Part shown: positions 10,675-22,284 of the stretch, in pieces
Layout: each line of letters begins with the position of its first letter
Position numbering within the stretch: the stretch's first letter is position 1
Source of the DNA: Hymenopus coronatus
Taxonomy: Eukaryota > Arthropoda > Insecta > Mantodea > Hymenopodidae
Direction of reading: 5' to 3'
Assembly (NCBI GenBank): GCA_030762935.1
Contig: CM060895.1
Coordinates: 34,189,501 to 34,253,500, forward strand
DNA length: 64,000 bases
Position numbers and translations under genes: made by a program
Notes under the pieces: generated by a model
Seen by the model: only the letters and a program-made list of their open reading frames with translations
The model's database searches: none
Told to the model about the DNA's origin: nothing

Positions 10675-11960
10675 TACAGAGTGGCTCAGATAAAAGTAGC
10701 CCGTGTAAACATAAAGGAAACGTGGTGAAATGGCAGAAACGAAGAGTTGAATGGATATACCATTTATTTACAATGAAAAACACAGTGAAAAATAAATTTA
10801 TAGACGATTTTGCAGCATCAGTACACGCTTAAGGATGTTCGGATATCGATGGCGGCAACTTCACGTCTGATGCTGTGTTTCAGTTCCTATATTGTGTGTG
10901 GATTTCTTTGATAGACCTCTTGCCCTTCAAGTGTCCCCACAGGACAAAATCACATATTGTTAGATCTGGCGAACATGGTGGCCACAAATAATTGCTGACA
11001 ATTTGTTCCTCGGAGGAGACAACATGGACTCGTTCCAGGGATTCTTAGATGTGTGGCATGTTGTCCCATCTTGCTGGAAGAAGCAGTATTGTCTTTCATA
11101 TTCAATGAGTTGAGCACACACATTTCCATATATGTAACCATGTCGAGAGTAGTGTAAAAAAATATTGGTCCAATGATGCGCGTTCCTGTTACATCACACC
11201 AAATTCCGATTTTTTATCTTGGAGTGACTGCTGACGCATAATGTTAGGGTTCTCCGTGGCCCAGTACCTCGTGTTCTGTGAATTCACATTGCTTGATGTA
11301 ATCGAAAAGGTCTAACAAACCATCGTTGATGTTATGTCCAATAATCTACACGTTTCTCACTGTCATCCTCCCGTAATTGTTGCACAACCGTCACACTATG
11401 TGGCTTCAAATTAAGTCTTTTCAATATCCGCTTACATGCACCTTGGACCAATTTACAGTAGTCTTTTTTGGACGCTGGATAATTCTTCGGCGAGTTTCTG
11501 CAATAGCTTCCGGTGTGCGAACTGAAGGAATTCTTTGTCCTTGCACATTTTGTAACTTCATGACACGACACTCCACTAGGGACCTTAGCCTACCGCCCGA
11601 CCCGCCCCTGCATCGCCCATCTCGGCCTGAAGGTGGCATGAATAGGCTGCAGGGTGAGACGTGATCAACGTCTCGAGTCCCTCCCGGGTGGTTGATGTGG
11701 TCTTCTCAATCTGGAGCCGCTACTTCTCAATCAAGTACGCTCCTCAATTGGACCTCACGAGACTTGAGTGCACCCCGGTCCAGGTCACACAGACCCGTAG
11801 ATGCCCCAACTTTTATATAGACATTGTATATCGGGATACTTGACCTCGAACATTTCGCGTTTCCTTAATCGAATATGTTTTCGCATACGCTTCCACAATT
11901 TCAATTCTTTCTTCTATCGAGAGTAATTTTGCAGAACGCAAAGAGAAACGTCTAACTTCA
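10675..11960 (-). pseudogene. Decayed DDE transposase (Tc1/mariner-like), interrupted by SINE-C
   Basis: Read on the minus strand. From 11950 to 11840 there is an N-terminal helix-turn-helix-like stretch (SIEERIEIVEAYA). From about 11560 to 11340 comes RTPEAIAETRRRIIQ then LKRLNLKPHSVTVVQQLRED. After frameshifts follow KIGIWCDVTGTRIIGP and, near 10970, a CDFVLWG motif, which is where this family has its last catalytic acid. The order matches the insect DDE_3-type transposases that carry DLTPLDFFLWG. Several stops and frameshifts and the inserted SINE show it is dead. The left edge may be the end of the element (GAGTGGCTCAGATAAAAGT), but I found no matching right terminus. Confidence 0.6.
11565..11800 (-). 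mobile_element. SINE-C, 5'-truncated copy
   Basis: Body matches the SINE-C at 17110-17458 (GTGAGACGTG, TCTGGAGCCGCTACTTCTC, GAGTGCACCCCGG). The tRNA-like head is not recognisable. It lies inside the DDE transposase remnant, so it inserted later. Confidence 0.7.
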
Positions 11961-12737
11961 CTAAAGAAATAAACTGAAATGTTGACAGATGAAGGCTAAC
12001 AATCGATAATTAAATAATGTTAACAGTGTATAATTGCATAAAATTGCCCATTGTTGTAGCATTGTTGAGCATGAATGTGTGTAGTAGCCGAAATATTGCA
12101 TTCACATTCAAAGGAGAAGTGGACTAATTTCAACTGCGCCTTCTTGTAGAAGTGTCTTCAACAAATTTGTACAAGTGCGAAGAGGATTGTAACTATAATA
12201 CAAGTAATATGTAAAAATAGATTACAAATAAATTCATTCATACTATACGTAGGCAACAAAAAGAAAACCTTGTAGTTAGTTTGGGAAAGTAATCGCAAAT
12301 GAATTAAAATAAAATACGATTCTGCAGATAAGCAAACAAATGCAAAGCGATTCTCTTCCGAAAAGATTAGCCCTGCTTCCTAATTAAGCTCGTTAAATGT
12401 ATGTAGGTCAAGACTATAGATAAATTGAGAAGAATAATCGAAGAGTACGGTTATTAAAAGAGCCATATCCAACTTTTGCTGGAGAAGAGATCATTTGAAA
12501 GTTAAATGAACGGGATTGGTGAGACATGTACAAGAAAACGAAGGAATCTCTTGCAATGCTCATTTACCTAGTGAGAAAATGGAAATGGCTGCTGCACCTT
12601 TAGAGAACTTTATACCAAAGTTTTAACGAGAAGTTTAACTAAGCTTTCCAGTTCTAATTTCGCTAAGGATTTAATTTTTTTCACTTTAATTATGTATTAA
12701 CTGCACTTCTCGCATAAATGAATTCCCAGCCTTTTTG
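11961..12737. other. Unclassified spacer
   Basis: Probably includes the 5' flank and terminus of the transposase element, but no terminal repeat could be identified. Nothing else recognised. Confidence 0.4.
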
Positions 12738-12866
12738 CTTTCTGTATCCCGTATGTACAATGTACGTAGTGGATAGAGAAGGCATTGCATTCCACTAGAA
12801 AATTCGATGTGGGGATTTCACCGGAAAGATATACTTTGACACCCCCTGAGTCCGAAAAAAGCATTT
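12738..12866 (-). mobile_element. Family H, extra 3'-terminal module
   Basis: A lone 3' end (hairpin plus about 100 bp, to TCCGAAAAAAGCATTTTTACT) lies directly beside another copy in the same orientation. This makes a tandem duplication of termini. Confidence 0.75.
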
Positions 12867-13428
12867 TTACTTTCTCTACACATACTATGTACATAGTGTA
12901 TAAAGAAGGTATTGCATTCCACCAAAAAATTCGATACCGAGATTTCAGGGCCCCCTGTATTAAAAAAAAAAAAAGCATTTTCAGAAAAAAGTCAGTGTGT
13001 GTGTCCGTGAACACTATAACTCGAAAACGAAAAGTTCGTAAAATACTAAACTTGATATATAAGTATCTTCCAAGGATGCGACACGAAGATTTTGAGAAAA
13101 ATTCCTCACCCCTTTACATGGAATTTTTTGTTTAAAATGTTAGTTTTCTCAAAAATGGCTCTAAAGATTTTGATCAATTAACATATGGAAATTTGTCCAA
13201 CTCCTGGCAATGCAAAGAAATGGATTTCATTCCCATAGCAACCAGCTTATAGAACATTTGACTGTCGTTTTAGCCTAGTGCATCCCACTATTTCCCTTAT
13301 TCTTACAAGAAAGCATTTCTGCTAATGTTTATCTCGATTAGCATGACGTAGATAGAAGAATAAGCTTTTTAATAATAATTTGTTTCAGAGATGTAGAGAA
13401 AGTTACGTGAATGGAACACATCAGATTT
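12867..13428 (-). mobile_element. Family H, internally deleted copy
   Basis: 3' hairpin, central blocks and 5' block are present. About 250 bp is missing between GGCTCTAAAGATTTTGATCA and the TTGTCCAACTCC block. Confidence 0.8.
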
Positions 13429-13588
13429 TTAAAAAAAAAAAGTCCTATGTGTGCCTGTGGATAGCAAATAAGAAAAATATCACTAAAAATGACCACTAAA
13501 GTTATTTTGAAGTATACCTATAGAGCTGCGCTAGAGAAAAGTATTTCGTCTGTGTAGGGTGTTAGGGGGTAGAGATAAAACAATCTTG

Positions 13589-13787
13589 ATAGTGTTTAAC
13601 GCCCGCTTTTACTACTATGACACCGCAGGCGAAGACATATGGAATGACAATGGAGCGACGGGGGGGGGTCGTTCCTGCGCCGCTTTGTTCACCACAAATC
13701 CCAAATGCAGTCGCTTGGGATCGAACCCAGGCCACCTAGGTGAGAGGCGAGTGATCTCTTGGTCACGACAACTTGATGTGTAACCAC
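13589..13787 (-). mobile_element. SINE-A copy
   Basis: The minus strand has the B box GGTTCGATCCC, the body, and the 3' terminus GCGGGCGTTAAACACTAT. The A-box half of the head is eroded. A G-run (GGGGGGG) interrupts the body. Confidence 0.8.
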
Positions 13788-14224
13788 TCCGGTGGGTTAG
13801 GTGGTTTTATTTTCTCTAGCACGTCTGTGAAATAGTGTGAACAGCGTAACACAAAAACTTGGTATTGAACCAACTGATGCGGGATTTTTAGGTGTAAAAT
13901 ATGAGCAACATCAATCCGATGAAGGAATTTTGCAGAGGTAAAGGAATTTGCCAACTAACCATTCCGGAATTTGGTTAGTAGCACAGATATCCTGGAATTT
14001 AGGTCTCAGGTTTTGTGTGTGGAAACACATTGAAAACCGCATATCCCGCTCTTTATCCAAGATTATGATACAAATTAGAGTAATTTTGTCCCTCCTCTTA
14101 GTTAATTTCAGATAAAATAAAGTTATCTAATTTTATCTCGGAATAAATCGATGGTTTAAACCACAAGGCTTTGAGCCAGTTTCCTCATATAAATATTTCC
14201 TGTCGTTTTCTAAATCGGCTTACC
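13788..14224. other. Unclassified spacer
   Basis: No gene or shared repeat seen. Confidence 0.45.
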
Positions 14225-14868
14225 CTCCTCGTATTTGCAGGACTGACACCCCCTGGGACTTACAAGCTAATGCCTAGGGGTAAAACCCTGCCGGGGAACA
14301 AACGGCACGAAACCATAGAATGGAGAACCTGTTACGAGGGGTAGGCCCGTAGCATGAAGTGGATGATATGAAATGTAAGCGAAAATTGTGATGATGGAGC
14401 AATTGGTGGAATGAGTGGCGGGGGAAACCGGAGGACCCTGAGAAAACCCGCCCAGACGCAGCTTCGTCCACCACGAATCCCACATGCGGGAGCTTGGGAT
14501 CGAACCCGGGCCGCCTAGATCGCAAGAGAAATGTAAATGGGGTGTTATTTATGGACGCTCTTTAACTACTGTGGTTCTCAGCATCCCATTCTAAATTGGG
14601 CGTGAAAGACCTCTTAATTTTGCTCAGAAGCCTCTCTATCTGGCTTGAGGTTCTTCTACGTGCCGTAAATCTACGACATAGGACCAACGCTTTACTTCCC
14701 TTCCAAAGGAAGCCATGCTAAGGATTTTTACACCAGAAAAAAAAGCCATCGTTCTCCGCCGGGTTTGAATCCGCGACCTTGGGTATATGAAGTGAGCATG
14801 GTAACCATTATGCCGCGGAGAGCGACGCCTAGATCGCGAGCGGTCTAACCACTCAACCACGGGGCCGC
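14225..14868 (-). mobile_element. SINE-A copy split by SINE-B
   Basis: The tRNA-like head on the minus strand (A box GTGGTTGAGTGG, B box GGTTCGATCCC) is cut in two. Its halves lie at 14841-14868 and below 14513, with SINE-B between them. The body shares GGTTTCCCCCGCCA with other SINE-A copies but then diverges into a different 3' tail, so this is a subfamily or chimera. Confidence 0.75.
14527..14826 (-). mobile_element. SINE-B inserted in a SINE-A head, with target duplication
   Basis: Full-length SINE-B (tRNA-like head at the right, 3' end GTGTTATTTATGG at the left on the plus strand). It is flanked by GCCTAGATCGCAAG (14513-14526) and GCCTAGATCGCGAG (14827-14840), a 14-bp target-site duplication with one mismatch. 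SINE-B was therefore active after this SINE-A had landed. Confidence 0.9.
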
Positions 14869-15589
14869 CACATTCGCACTTTTAACAAGTTGTTGAACAT
14901 CACAATATTAAACACGTCAGTACGTCCTTAAAAGTCTTTATAGTGAGTCAAGAGCAATTTCCCATTTTATTTTCACGCGTATTCCGAGCTGCTCTGCGCC
15001 TAGACAAAAACTCTTAAGCTTCGCCTATTTTCTAGACCATAGGCCGATCTTACACGAATTTTACGAGTCAGGAATATTATTGGTTCTCATTTTCCACTCT
15101 TTGGGTTTTTCCAGCGCGTCAGATATGTATATAAACTAGCAACATATCGGAAGGACATTTAGCTTAATTACCTACCCTGATTTTACAAATGTGAATAAAG
15201 TTCAGTTCACACGTTTGTGCTATTTTACGCACCATATTTAGCATAATGGGTTTGAATTATAAACTTCTTTTTTTAAAGAAACTCAGGTAATGGTTTTCCA
15301 ACCTAATTTACACGAGGCGAACCTTCCTTAAAACTTGACGCTACAAAATTAGCCTTATCACAATAATTCTGAACACAATATTATCTCTCTATGTTTACTT
15401 TTATTCACTATGTGTTTCTTTCGGTGCCTCTATGTTTGTTCATTTATATTCTTATTATTTCCCTACGTTTCCTATTCTTTCTGCTATTGTATGCTCTGCA
15501 TTTCACATGAATTTCAGCCTTTCTGCATCTTTAGTTTGCATTATTAATATATTAATTTCTCTGGTTATGACTCGCATGGATACGTTTCA
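14869..15589. other. Unclassified spacer
   Basis: AT-rich; no gene or shared repeat seen. Confidence 0.45.
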
Positions 15590-15742
15590 AAGCTTAATAT
15601 ATTCCGGGGATGTAACACAAAGATTTTTAGAAAAATTCCCCCTATACAAGCTACTCTTTGCATGGAAAAATTTGGAAAAGATCATTTTTCCCTGAAGACC
15701 TCTCTATTCTGGATGAATTTTGCATAACTCGGTTTAAATACA
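15590..15742 (-). mobile_element. Family H, central fragment
   Basis: Carries GATGTAACACAAAGATTTTT and CTGAAGACCTCTCTATTCTG. The next fragment (15893-16312) continues the same copy after about 150 bp of unrelated sequence. Confidence 0.75.
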
Positions 15743-15892
15743 AACACTGATAACATTCCTTTTCATCCTTATTTTATATTTAAAGTCATTTTAGGATTAT
15801 TTATTCTATTTATCTTATATTCTAGGAGATCGTATATTTTTAATTATTAGAAGAACTGTTCAAAGAAGAGCTGGGGCAGGATGAACAGTATA

Positions 15893-16312
15893 CTCGAACC
15901 GTAAGAGATAAACGAAAACTTATTACACAAAGAACGTAGATCTTGTTAAAACAGACAATTTATGTTATATACTTTTTTTTTTCGTAGAGTTGACCATTTC
16001 CGAGATATGTCTTGTTATTGGTTTCATTTTTAAAATACTTAGAACTTTTCTCATATGACAATTTGTAAACTCCTGGCCGTGAAAAGAAACTGGTTTCAGC
16101 ACATTTCAACCAACTTTTAAAAATTGTATCACTTGCTTTAGCCTAATACTAGTGTATTCCCTTATTTCCCTTCTACCTACAAGAAAGCAAGTAATCAGAC
16201 TGTTTCTGCTAATGTTTATCTTGATTAGCATGAAGTAAACAGAAGAATAAGCTTTTTAACAATTTTTACAGATATGGAGAGAAAGTCATGTGAATGAAAC
16301 ATCAGATTTGTT
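15893..16312 (-). mobile_element. Family H, 5' half
   Basis: Runs from CCGTAAGAGATAAACG to the 5' block (CATGTGAATGAAACATCAG on plus). Together with the preceding fragment it makes a copy split by an unidentified insertion. Confidence 0.8.
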
Positions 16313-16659
16313 CATTATGTTTGCCGTTGATTTTATGGATATTAATACCTTATAAAATTTGAAATACCAAAAAGATAAATATTTAAAATTATGCACGTAT
16401 TATATATTATTTATTTACCTAAATGAGCTCTAAATACTACAAATAGCGCATTGCAGAGCTAGCGATGTCCCTTGAGCGGCCAACGGTCCAAATAAAGGCT
16501 CTGTAAATCTAAGGATTCTAAGAATCGTCCACAAGGTTTAATACAAGATTGTTAATACTTATTAACGTAGCAGAATATCCAGTCCAATTGCCTGTGTTTA
16601 AAGCAATGGGTGAAAGATAGGATAAAAAAGAATTATCAGTTTATGGTTGATATAATACG
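16313..16659. other. Unclassified spacer
   Basis: No gene or shared repeat seen. Confidence 0.45.
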
Positions 16660-17667
16660 TCTACGAGGACCAATTTGACGATTTGGCATAACTAAAGAAT
16701 AACTAAAATTATCAGCACAAAACCTTATTTACAACCTTGTTCTATTTTTCAAGGTATTGCTATCGTCATTGCTATCAAGGTATTTATTGTCACGTGATAC
16801 TGGTTTTTCAATGCAAATGTTACACTGTGCCACCGCTAAAGATATGGACTAAGATGTCACTGTCACTTTGAAGTCATCGATTGGGAAATCATTTTCATCC
16901 AAAAAGTCATGTACGGTGTCGAAAGTGAAACGCCGGTTTTTCTTAAATCTTTTATCAATATTTACTTTCAACTTTTCTATAACAATTGATGAACTGGTTC
17001 TTCCTTGATTACTCGCAAATTATGCGCCATTTCCTCACTGAAGATTCGTTCATTACATTATCACCTTACATCTGCGTTATCTACCTATAAAATTCGACTA
17101 GTCGAACATTTTATATAATAACTAAATAACTCCAGGGCATGACAGCTCACAAGGAACCTTGGCCAACCGCCCGGCCGCTGCATCATCCATCTCGGTCCAT
17201 GATAGACGTCATGAATGGGGTGCAGAATTGGAGGGTGAGACGTGGTCAGCGCCGGTTAATGCGGTCCTCGTGACCTGGAGCCGCTACTTCTCCATCAAGT
17301 AGTTCCTGAATTGGCGCGCCTAGGACCTCACGAGGCTGAGTGCACCCCGGACCAGGTCCTCCAGCAGGGGAAAAATCCCCACGCCGGTACTGGGAATCAA
17401 ACTCAGGTCTCCCGCTTGGTAAGTAACTGCGCCACCACCGCGCTAAGGAGACGACCCGGTCGAACATCTTCTGCATTCAAAAAACAGAAGTTTTTTGGCG
17501 GTAGAAAAGTATAATATCGGCATTGAAAAACTGGTATCACGTGACAATAAATGTCTTGACAGAATGAAGATTACGTTGAGAAATAGAGTAAGTCAGTATA
17601 ACTTTGTAAATAAAGTATCTTTCGTTATCATTTAGCTATGCCAAACGGTCTGGATGTCCCTCGTCTA
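16660..17667. mobile_element. 1.0-kb element with long imperfect TIRs and TCTA duplication
   Basis: Termini are CGAGGACCAATTTGACGA (from 16664) and, inverted at the right end (17663), CGAGGGACATCCAGACCG. Similarity between the arms continues inward for about 160 bp, including a well-kept block TTTATTGTCACGTGATAC. TCTA stands directly outside both ends. No coding capacity. It carries a nested SINE-C. Long arms with a 4-bp duplication fit a foldback-type MITE; a mariner-type element duplicating only TA is the alternative. Confidence 0.7.
17101..17467 (-). mobile_element. SINE-C, full-length, with 9-bp target duplication
   Basis: On the minus strand the tRNA-like head has A box GTGGCGCAGTT and B box AGTTTGATTCC. 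The body includes CAGGTCACGAGGACCGC, and the 3' end is AT-rich. The insertion (17110-17458) is bracketed by GTCGAACAT at 17101-17109 and 17459-17467. It sits in the loop of the long-TIR element. Confidence 0.85.
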
Positions 17668-18060
17668 TCAGATGACTGACGCCCCGGTTGGGACAATCCT
17701 TACAATAGAGAATAGAAGGTGAGCTGGAAATTCACCGCAAGCGCCGCATTTGCACTCCCAGAAGTTAATAAGCAGCCGAGGGCTCATCAATCAGTGACGC
17801 CAACTTCGATTTTCGTTCCCTGCTTGTCACGGTTTGTAAACACCAAAGTTTTCTTAGCTAGTGCAGCTTCGACATAATTACCATTCCAAAGTTCTTAGAA
17901 GCTAGCAGAAAATTGTTTTACAAACGAGGTTCTCTTTTCGAGACTTTAAAATAATCTGACCTTAAAACTACAATAGCACGAGAATTCAAACGTATCTGCA
18001 AGTTTCATTTGCTACACCAAAATGTCCTGTTGAAAAGAAAATACTTATTTAGAGGACTAG
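17668..18060. other. Unclassified spacer
   Basis: Moderately GC-rich at 17670-17830; nothing recognised. Confidence 0.45.
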
Positions 18061-18497
18061 TTAAAAATCTGATGTGTACCATTCACATGACTTTCTCTAC
18101 ATTGCTGTAACAAATTATTGTTAAACAGCTTGTTCTTCTATCTACTTTATGATATTCGAGATAAACAATGGCAGAAGTGTCTTAATTACTCGCTTCCTTG
18201 TAAGTAGAATATAAATAAACGAATACATTAGGCCAAAACGATAGTTCAAATCTCTTTTATATAGCGTATTTTAATTAAATTCGTTTGAGCCACTTTTGAA
18301 AAAATCAAATTTTGCTAAATTTGTTCCATGAAAAGAGTAGTTTCGGGGGGGGGCTTTTTCTCAAAATCTTCGTGTTGCTTCCATGGAAGATGCTAAACTT
18401 AAACAAATTTTTTTTTTTACCGACTTTTCGTTTTTGAGTTATCGTGTTTATGGACACATACGTTCTCTATATACGTAGTACGTGTAGAGCAAGTAAA
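18061..18497 (+). mobile_element. Family H, internally deleted copy
   Basis: Both ends are present (ATGTGTACCATTCACATGA; GTACGTGTAGAG). About 400 bp of the middle is missing at around 18250, and the terminal hairpin has lost one arm. Confidence 0.8.
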
Positions 18498-18527
18498 AGC
18501 AGAGGCTAGTAACGAGTGGGCTTTGAA

Positions 18528-19002
18528 ATAATAATCTAATATGTTCTATTCACATGACTTTCTCTAGCTGTCGGCTCACAAACTTTTCTTGTTAAAGAGT
18601 ATTCTTTTATCTAAATCATGATAAATATTAGCAGAATTGTCTTATTGCTTGCAAGTAGAAGAGAAATAAGAGGATACACTAGGCTAAAGCGATAGTCGAA
18701 TCTTATAAAAACTGATTGCTATGTGAAAGAGTTTAAATACGGTTCTCTTTGCTAGCTAGGGAGGGAAAAAAAGAAAGATGGCTTCCCGTGTGAGGAATCC
18801 AATAACTCGGAATATTTCGAAAACGGTTAATTCTACAAAATAAATGCTTATCACATAAATTGTATGTTTTAATGAGATCTGCACTTTTTTACCTAGTAAG
18901 TTTTTGTCTCTTACGATTTACCATTTATACAAAAGTTTTAGAGAAGTCATCTAGAATGAAGAGGTCTTCAAAGGCTATTTTCCCAGAAAATTCAAGATAA
19001 GA
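18528..19002 (+). mobile_element. Family H, 5' half
   Basis: Begins with ATGTTCTATTCACATGACTT and stops after the TTCCCAGAAAATTCAAGATA block, just upstream of the satellite region. Confidence 0.8.
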
Positions 19003-19255
19003 TGTGTATATTCAACAGCGAAGAATTAGCGGCCTGAACCTATTTCCAGAAGTACACAGCTAGCAAAAACCTATTTCAGAGCATTGCAAATTTAAAAAAC
19101 TCATAGTATAAAAGAGTTGCCTACCTATTTGTTTCTCTCAGCATAACCTCCTTATTTTCCATAAGAAATCAGAGATTAGGCTAAAAATGTGATGCTGAGA
19201 TAGGCCAACATTATTTATTGAGAAAAATAGATAGGCTAAGAAAGAAAAAGCTATG

Positions 19256-20165
19256 AATAATGCTACCCTATCTCAGCCTTTTTAACCTATCCCCATTTTC
19301 ACTGAAAATATATAGGCTATCCCCAGTCTATCCGCCATTTTCCCAGGAAATATGGCAGCCTACCTCAGCCTTTTTAGCCTATCCCCTCCTAATTTCTGAA
19401 AATAGATAGGCTATCCCCAGCCTATCCCCCCATTTTCTCTGTAATATGGCAGCCTATCTCAGCCTTTTTTTAGCCTATCCCCCATTTTCTCTGAGAATGT
19501 GGCAGCCTATCTCAGCCTTTTTAGCCTATCCCCCCATTTTCTCTGTAATATGGCAGCCTATCTCAGCCCTTTTTTTAGCCTATCCCCATTTTCACTGAAA
19601 ATATATAGGCTATCCCCAGCCTATCCCCCCATTTTCTCTGTGAATATGGCAGCCTATCTCAGCCTTTTTAGCCTATCCCCTCCCAATTTCTGAAAATAGA
19701 TAGGCTATCCCCAGCCTATCCCCCCCATTTTCTCTGTGAATATGGCAGCCTATCTCAGCCTTTTTAGCCTATCCCCTCCCAATTTCTGAAAATAGATAGG
19801 CTATCCCCAGCCTATCCCCCCATTTTCTCTGTGAATATGGCAGCCTATCTCAGCCTTTTTAGCCTATCCCCTCCCAATTTCTGAAAATAGATAGGCTATC
19901 CCCAGCCTATCCCCCCCATTTTCTCTGTGAATATGGCAGCCTATCTCAGCCTTTTTAGCCTATCCCCTCCCAATTTCTGAAAATAGATAGGCTATCCCCA
20001 GCCTATCCCCCCATTTTCTCTGTGAATATGGCAGCCTATCTCAGCCTTTTTAGCCTATCCCCTCCCAATTTCTGAAAATAGATAGGCTATCCCCAGCCTA
20101 TCCCCCCATTTTCTCTGTGAATATGGCAGCCTATCTCAGCCTTTTTAGCCTATCCCCATTCTTTT
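19256..20165. repeat. 95-bp tandem satellite array
   Basis: Five consecutive units of 95-96 bp starting at AATATGGCAGCC (19643, 19739, 19834, 19930, 20025) are almost identical, differing mainly in the length of a C-run. Flanking units are more diverged, and two are short (about 53 bp). Each full unit has the inverted pair TAGCCTATC / GATAGGCTA. The short units lack the segment between two direct copies of AGCCTATCCCC, as expected from recombination within the unit. A 64-codon frame here is an artefact. Confidence 0.95.
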
Positions 20166-21014
20166 TTTTTACTGTAAACAATGGTAGAGAGAGAGTGAGT
20201 GTGTTTTTTTTCTCCTCTGTAGATGTCAGCAAGCCTTCTGTCTCTCTCTCTCTCTCTCATAGGCATTTAACCTATCTCTGTTTTTTAACTCAACATATTT
20301 TTTTTTTTTCCTCCAAGAGACTAGCCTCTTAGCCTACAATTGCTAATTTTTGGTTCGCTTAGTTTTTCCGAGAGACTATTTCTCACGCTGTCATTTAATT
20401 AGAGGCTTCATTTATTTTGTGTGTAGCAAAGTAAACGTTAAAAATAGTATTTCACTTACCTGTGGCGTTTCTTGAACCCGGGCTTCACATTCCTATACTA
20501 CAGATCAATCCACTGAGCTAAATAGGCATTGTTTTGTAAGCTGTTGTACCCAGTATTTACCCGGCTAGCTATCCGTTAACACCACCTCCCCAATGCTGCA
20601 CTTCTGGAAGCCGTATCATAAGCGATCTGAATATTTACTCGCGTAATGTTTATCTAAATTAATCTTTAATTCAATATATGTTACCCCCAGTTTAAAAATG
20701 TACAAACATACATATGAATACAGTTTTTTTACTTGTAAACACATGTAGCTTTTCTCTTTCAAAACTGCAAATAATTGTATCTGATATAACATATAAATAC
20801 AATAATTTTTCAGTATACTTTTAGACCAGAACTGTAAATATTTGCCTGCAGTTAAAATAAAATAATTTTGACACCTGACACTTTAACAGCCTATGATTAA
20901 CATTTTACATCATATTTGCAATTCATAGGACTATCTGTTAATTTGCCTATATTTAAAATCTTCAGTAAAAAAATGTTTAATCTGTTATATTCCTACGAGT
21001 TTATACATCCACTA
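20166..21014. other. Unclassified spacer beyond the satellite
   Basis: Contains short T and TC runs, and a tRNA-like sequence described separately. Otherwise nothing recognised. Confidence 0.45.
20462..20529 (-). mobile_element. tRNA-like sequence (pseudogene or SINE head)
   Basis: On the minus strand there is a consensus A box (TAGCTCAGTGG) and a weak B box (GGGTTCAAGAA). The arms do not fold cleanly, and no shared body follows. Best read as a decayed tRNA-derived sequence. Confidence 0.45.
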
Positions 21015-21019
21015 CGGTT

Positions 21020-21897
21020 ATTTCTTTCTCTAGCACGTATGTACAATGTACATAGTGTATAGAGAATGTATTGTATTTCACCCAAAGATTCGATACCAAG
21101 ATTTCCCCGGAAATACATGTTTTAGGATCCTCTGAATCCAAAAGAATATTTTAAAAAATAGGTCCGTGTGTGTGTGTTCAAAAATGATATAGTGGTTAAA
21201 TACAAACCTGGTATTTAATTTCACTATTTTCCAAGGATGCGACACGCAGATTTTCAGGAAAATCCGCTCACCTACAACTTTCCTTTGCATGAACACTTTT
21301 AACAATTTTGATTTTTCTCAAAAATGGCTCTAACGGCCTTATTAAAATGCTATATGGTTAATATATTTTATAACATAAAATGTACATCTTGAATGTTTTA
21401 GGAATACCCTCTGAAGACCTCTTTATTCTGGATGACTTGTGTAGATGTTGTATAAATGGTAAACCGTAAGGAATAAATAAAATAAGCCTTACTGCCCAAA
21501 AATATAGCTCTCGTTAAAATACACGCTTTGTCATATACATTTTTGCTGCAGAGTTAACCGTTTCCAAGATATTCCGGTTATTGGTTCTAGTTTTAAGCGA
21601 TTTAAGCTTTTCTCAAACGGGAAGATATCTCTGTTTTCGACCCTTTTTAGCTTACTTCTAGTAAGCAAAGGGAATTTCAATTATTTCATATGAGCGACCA
21701 GTTTTAAAATATTTGACTAATCGCTTTAGCCTAGTGTATTCCCTTTATTTCCCTTCTACTTTCATAGAAGCAAGTTATAAGACCAATTCTGCTAATTATT
21801 TTCTCGATTAGCATGATGTAGATAAAATAATATTATTTTATAAGTAAAGTTTGTTTATGGAACAGCTAGAGAAAGTTATTTAACACATCAGATTGTT
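21020..21897 (-). mobile_element. Family H, full-length copy
   Basis: Terminal hairpin (GTACAATGTACATAGTG) at left, all interior blocks, 5' block at right. Confidence 0.9.
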
Positions 21898-22284
21898 ATA
21901 TACCTTCTACAAGATATCTATTTTTAGGCAAGCTTATATTTTTCTCTTATTTTACGTTACTTTTTAGAAGTATTTTTATACAAATTTGAATCAATTTTCA
22001 TGTTTAACACTGTATAGTTATGTAGTGGTCCAGAAATGTATTACTATGTCAATGGTATTATCAGACACAAGTGAATATCCACAAGGCTTTCAACGTTTTC
22101 AATGGACTTGTTTAAACCAATAATAAAGGATGTTTCGGAAACAGCTCACGCCACTATAACATTTATTTGAAATAAAGCGTGTTTTTATGTTTGTGAAGTT
22201 CTCCTAAATTATCTTCTGAACGTTATACAAAATATATAAAAATCCTTTGCTGTTCCCAAATGTTTCAATAAATATATTATTACA
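21898..22284. other. Unclassified spacer
   Basis: No gene or shared repeat seen. Confidence 0.45.

Noticed and set aside
19499..19693. 64-codon frame with a repeated MAAYLSLFSLSP motif
   Set aside because: Translation of the 95-bp satellite; the protein repeat only mirrors the DNA repeat.
19256..20165. Resemblance to a CRISPR array
   Set aside because: The units are wholly repeated with no variable spacers, in a eukaryotic context.
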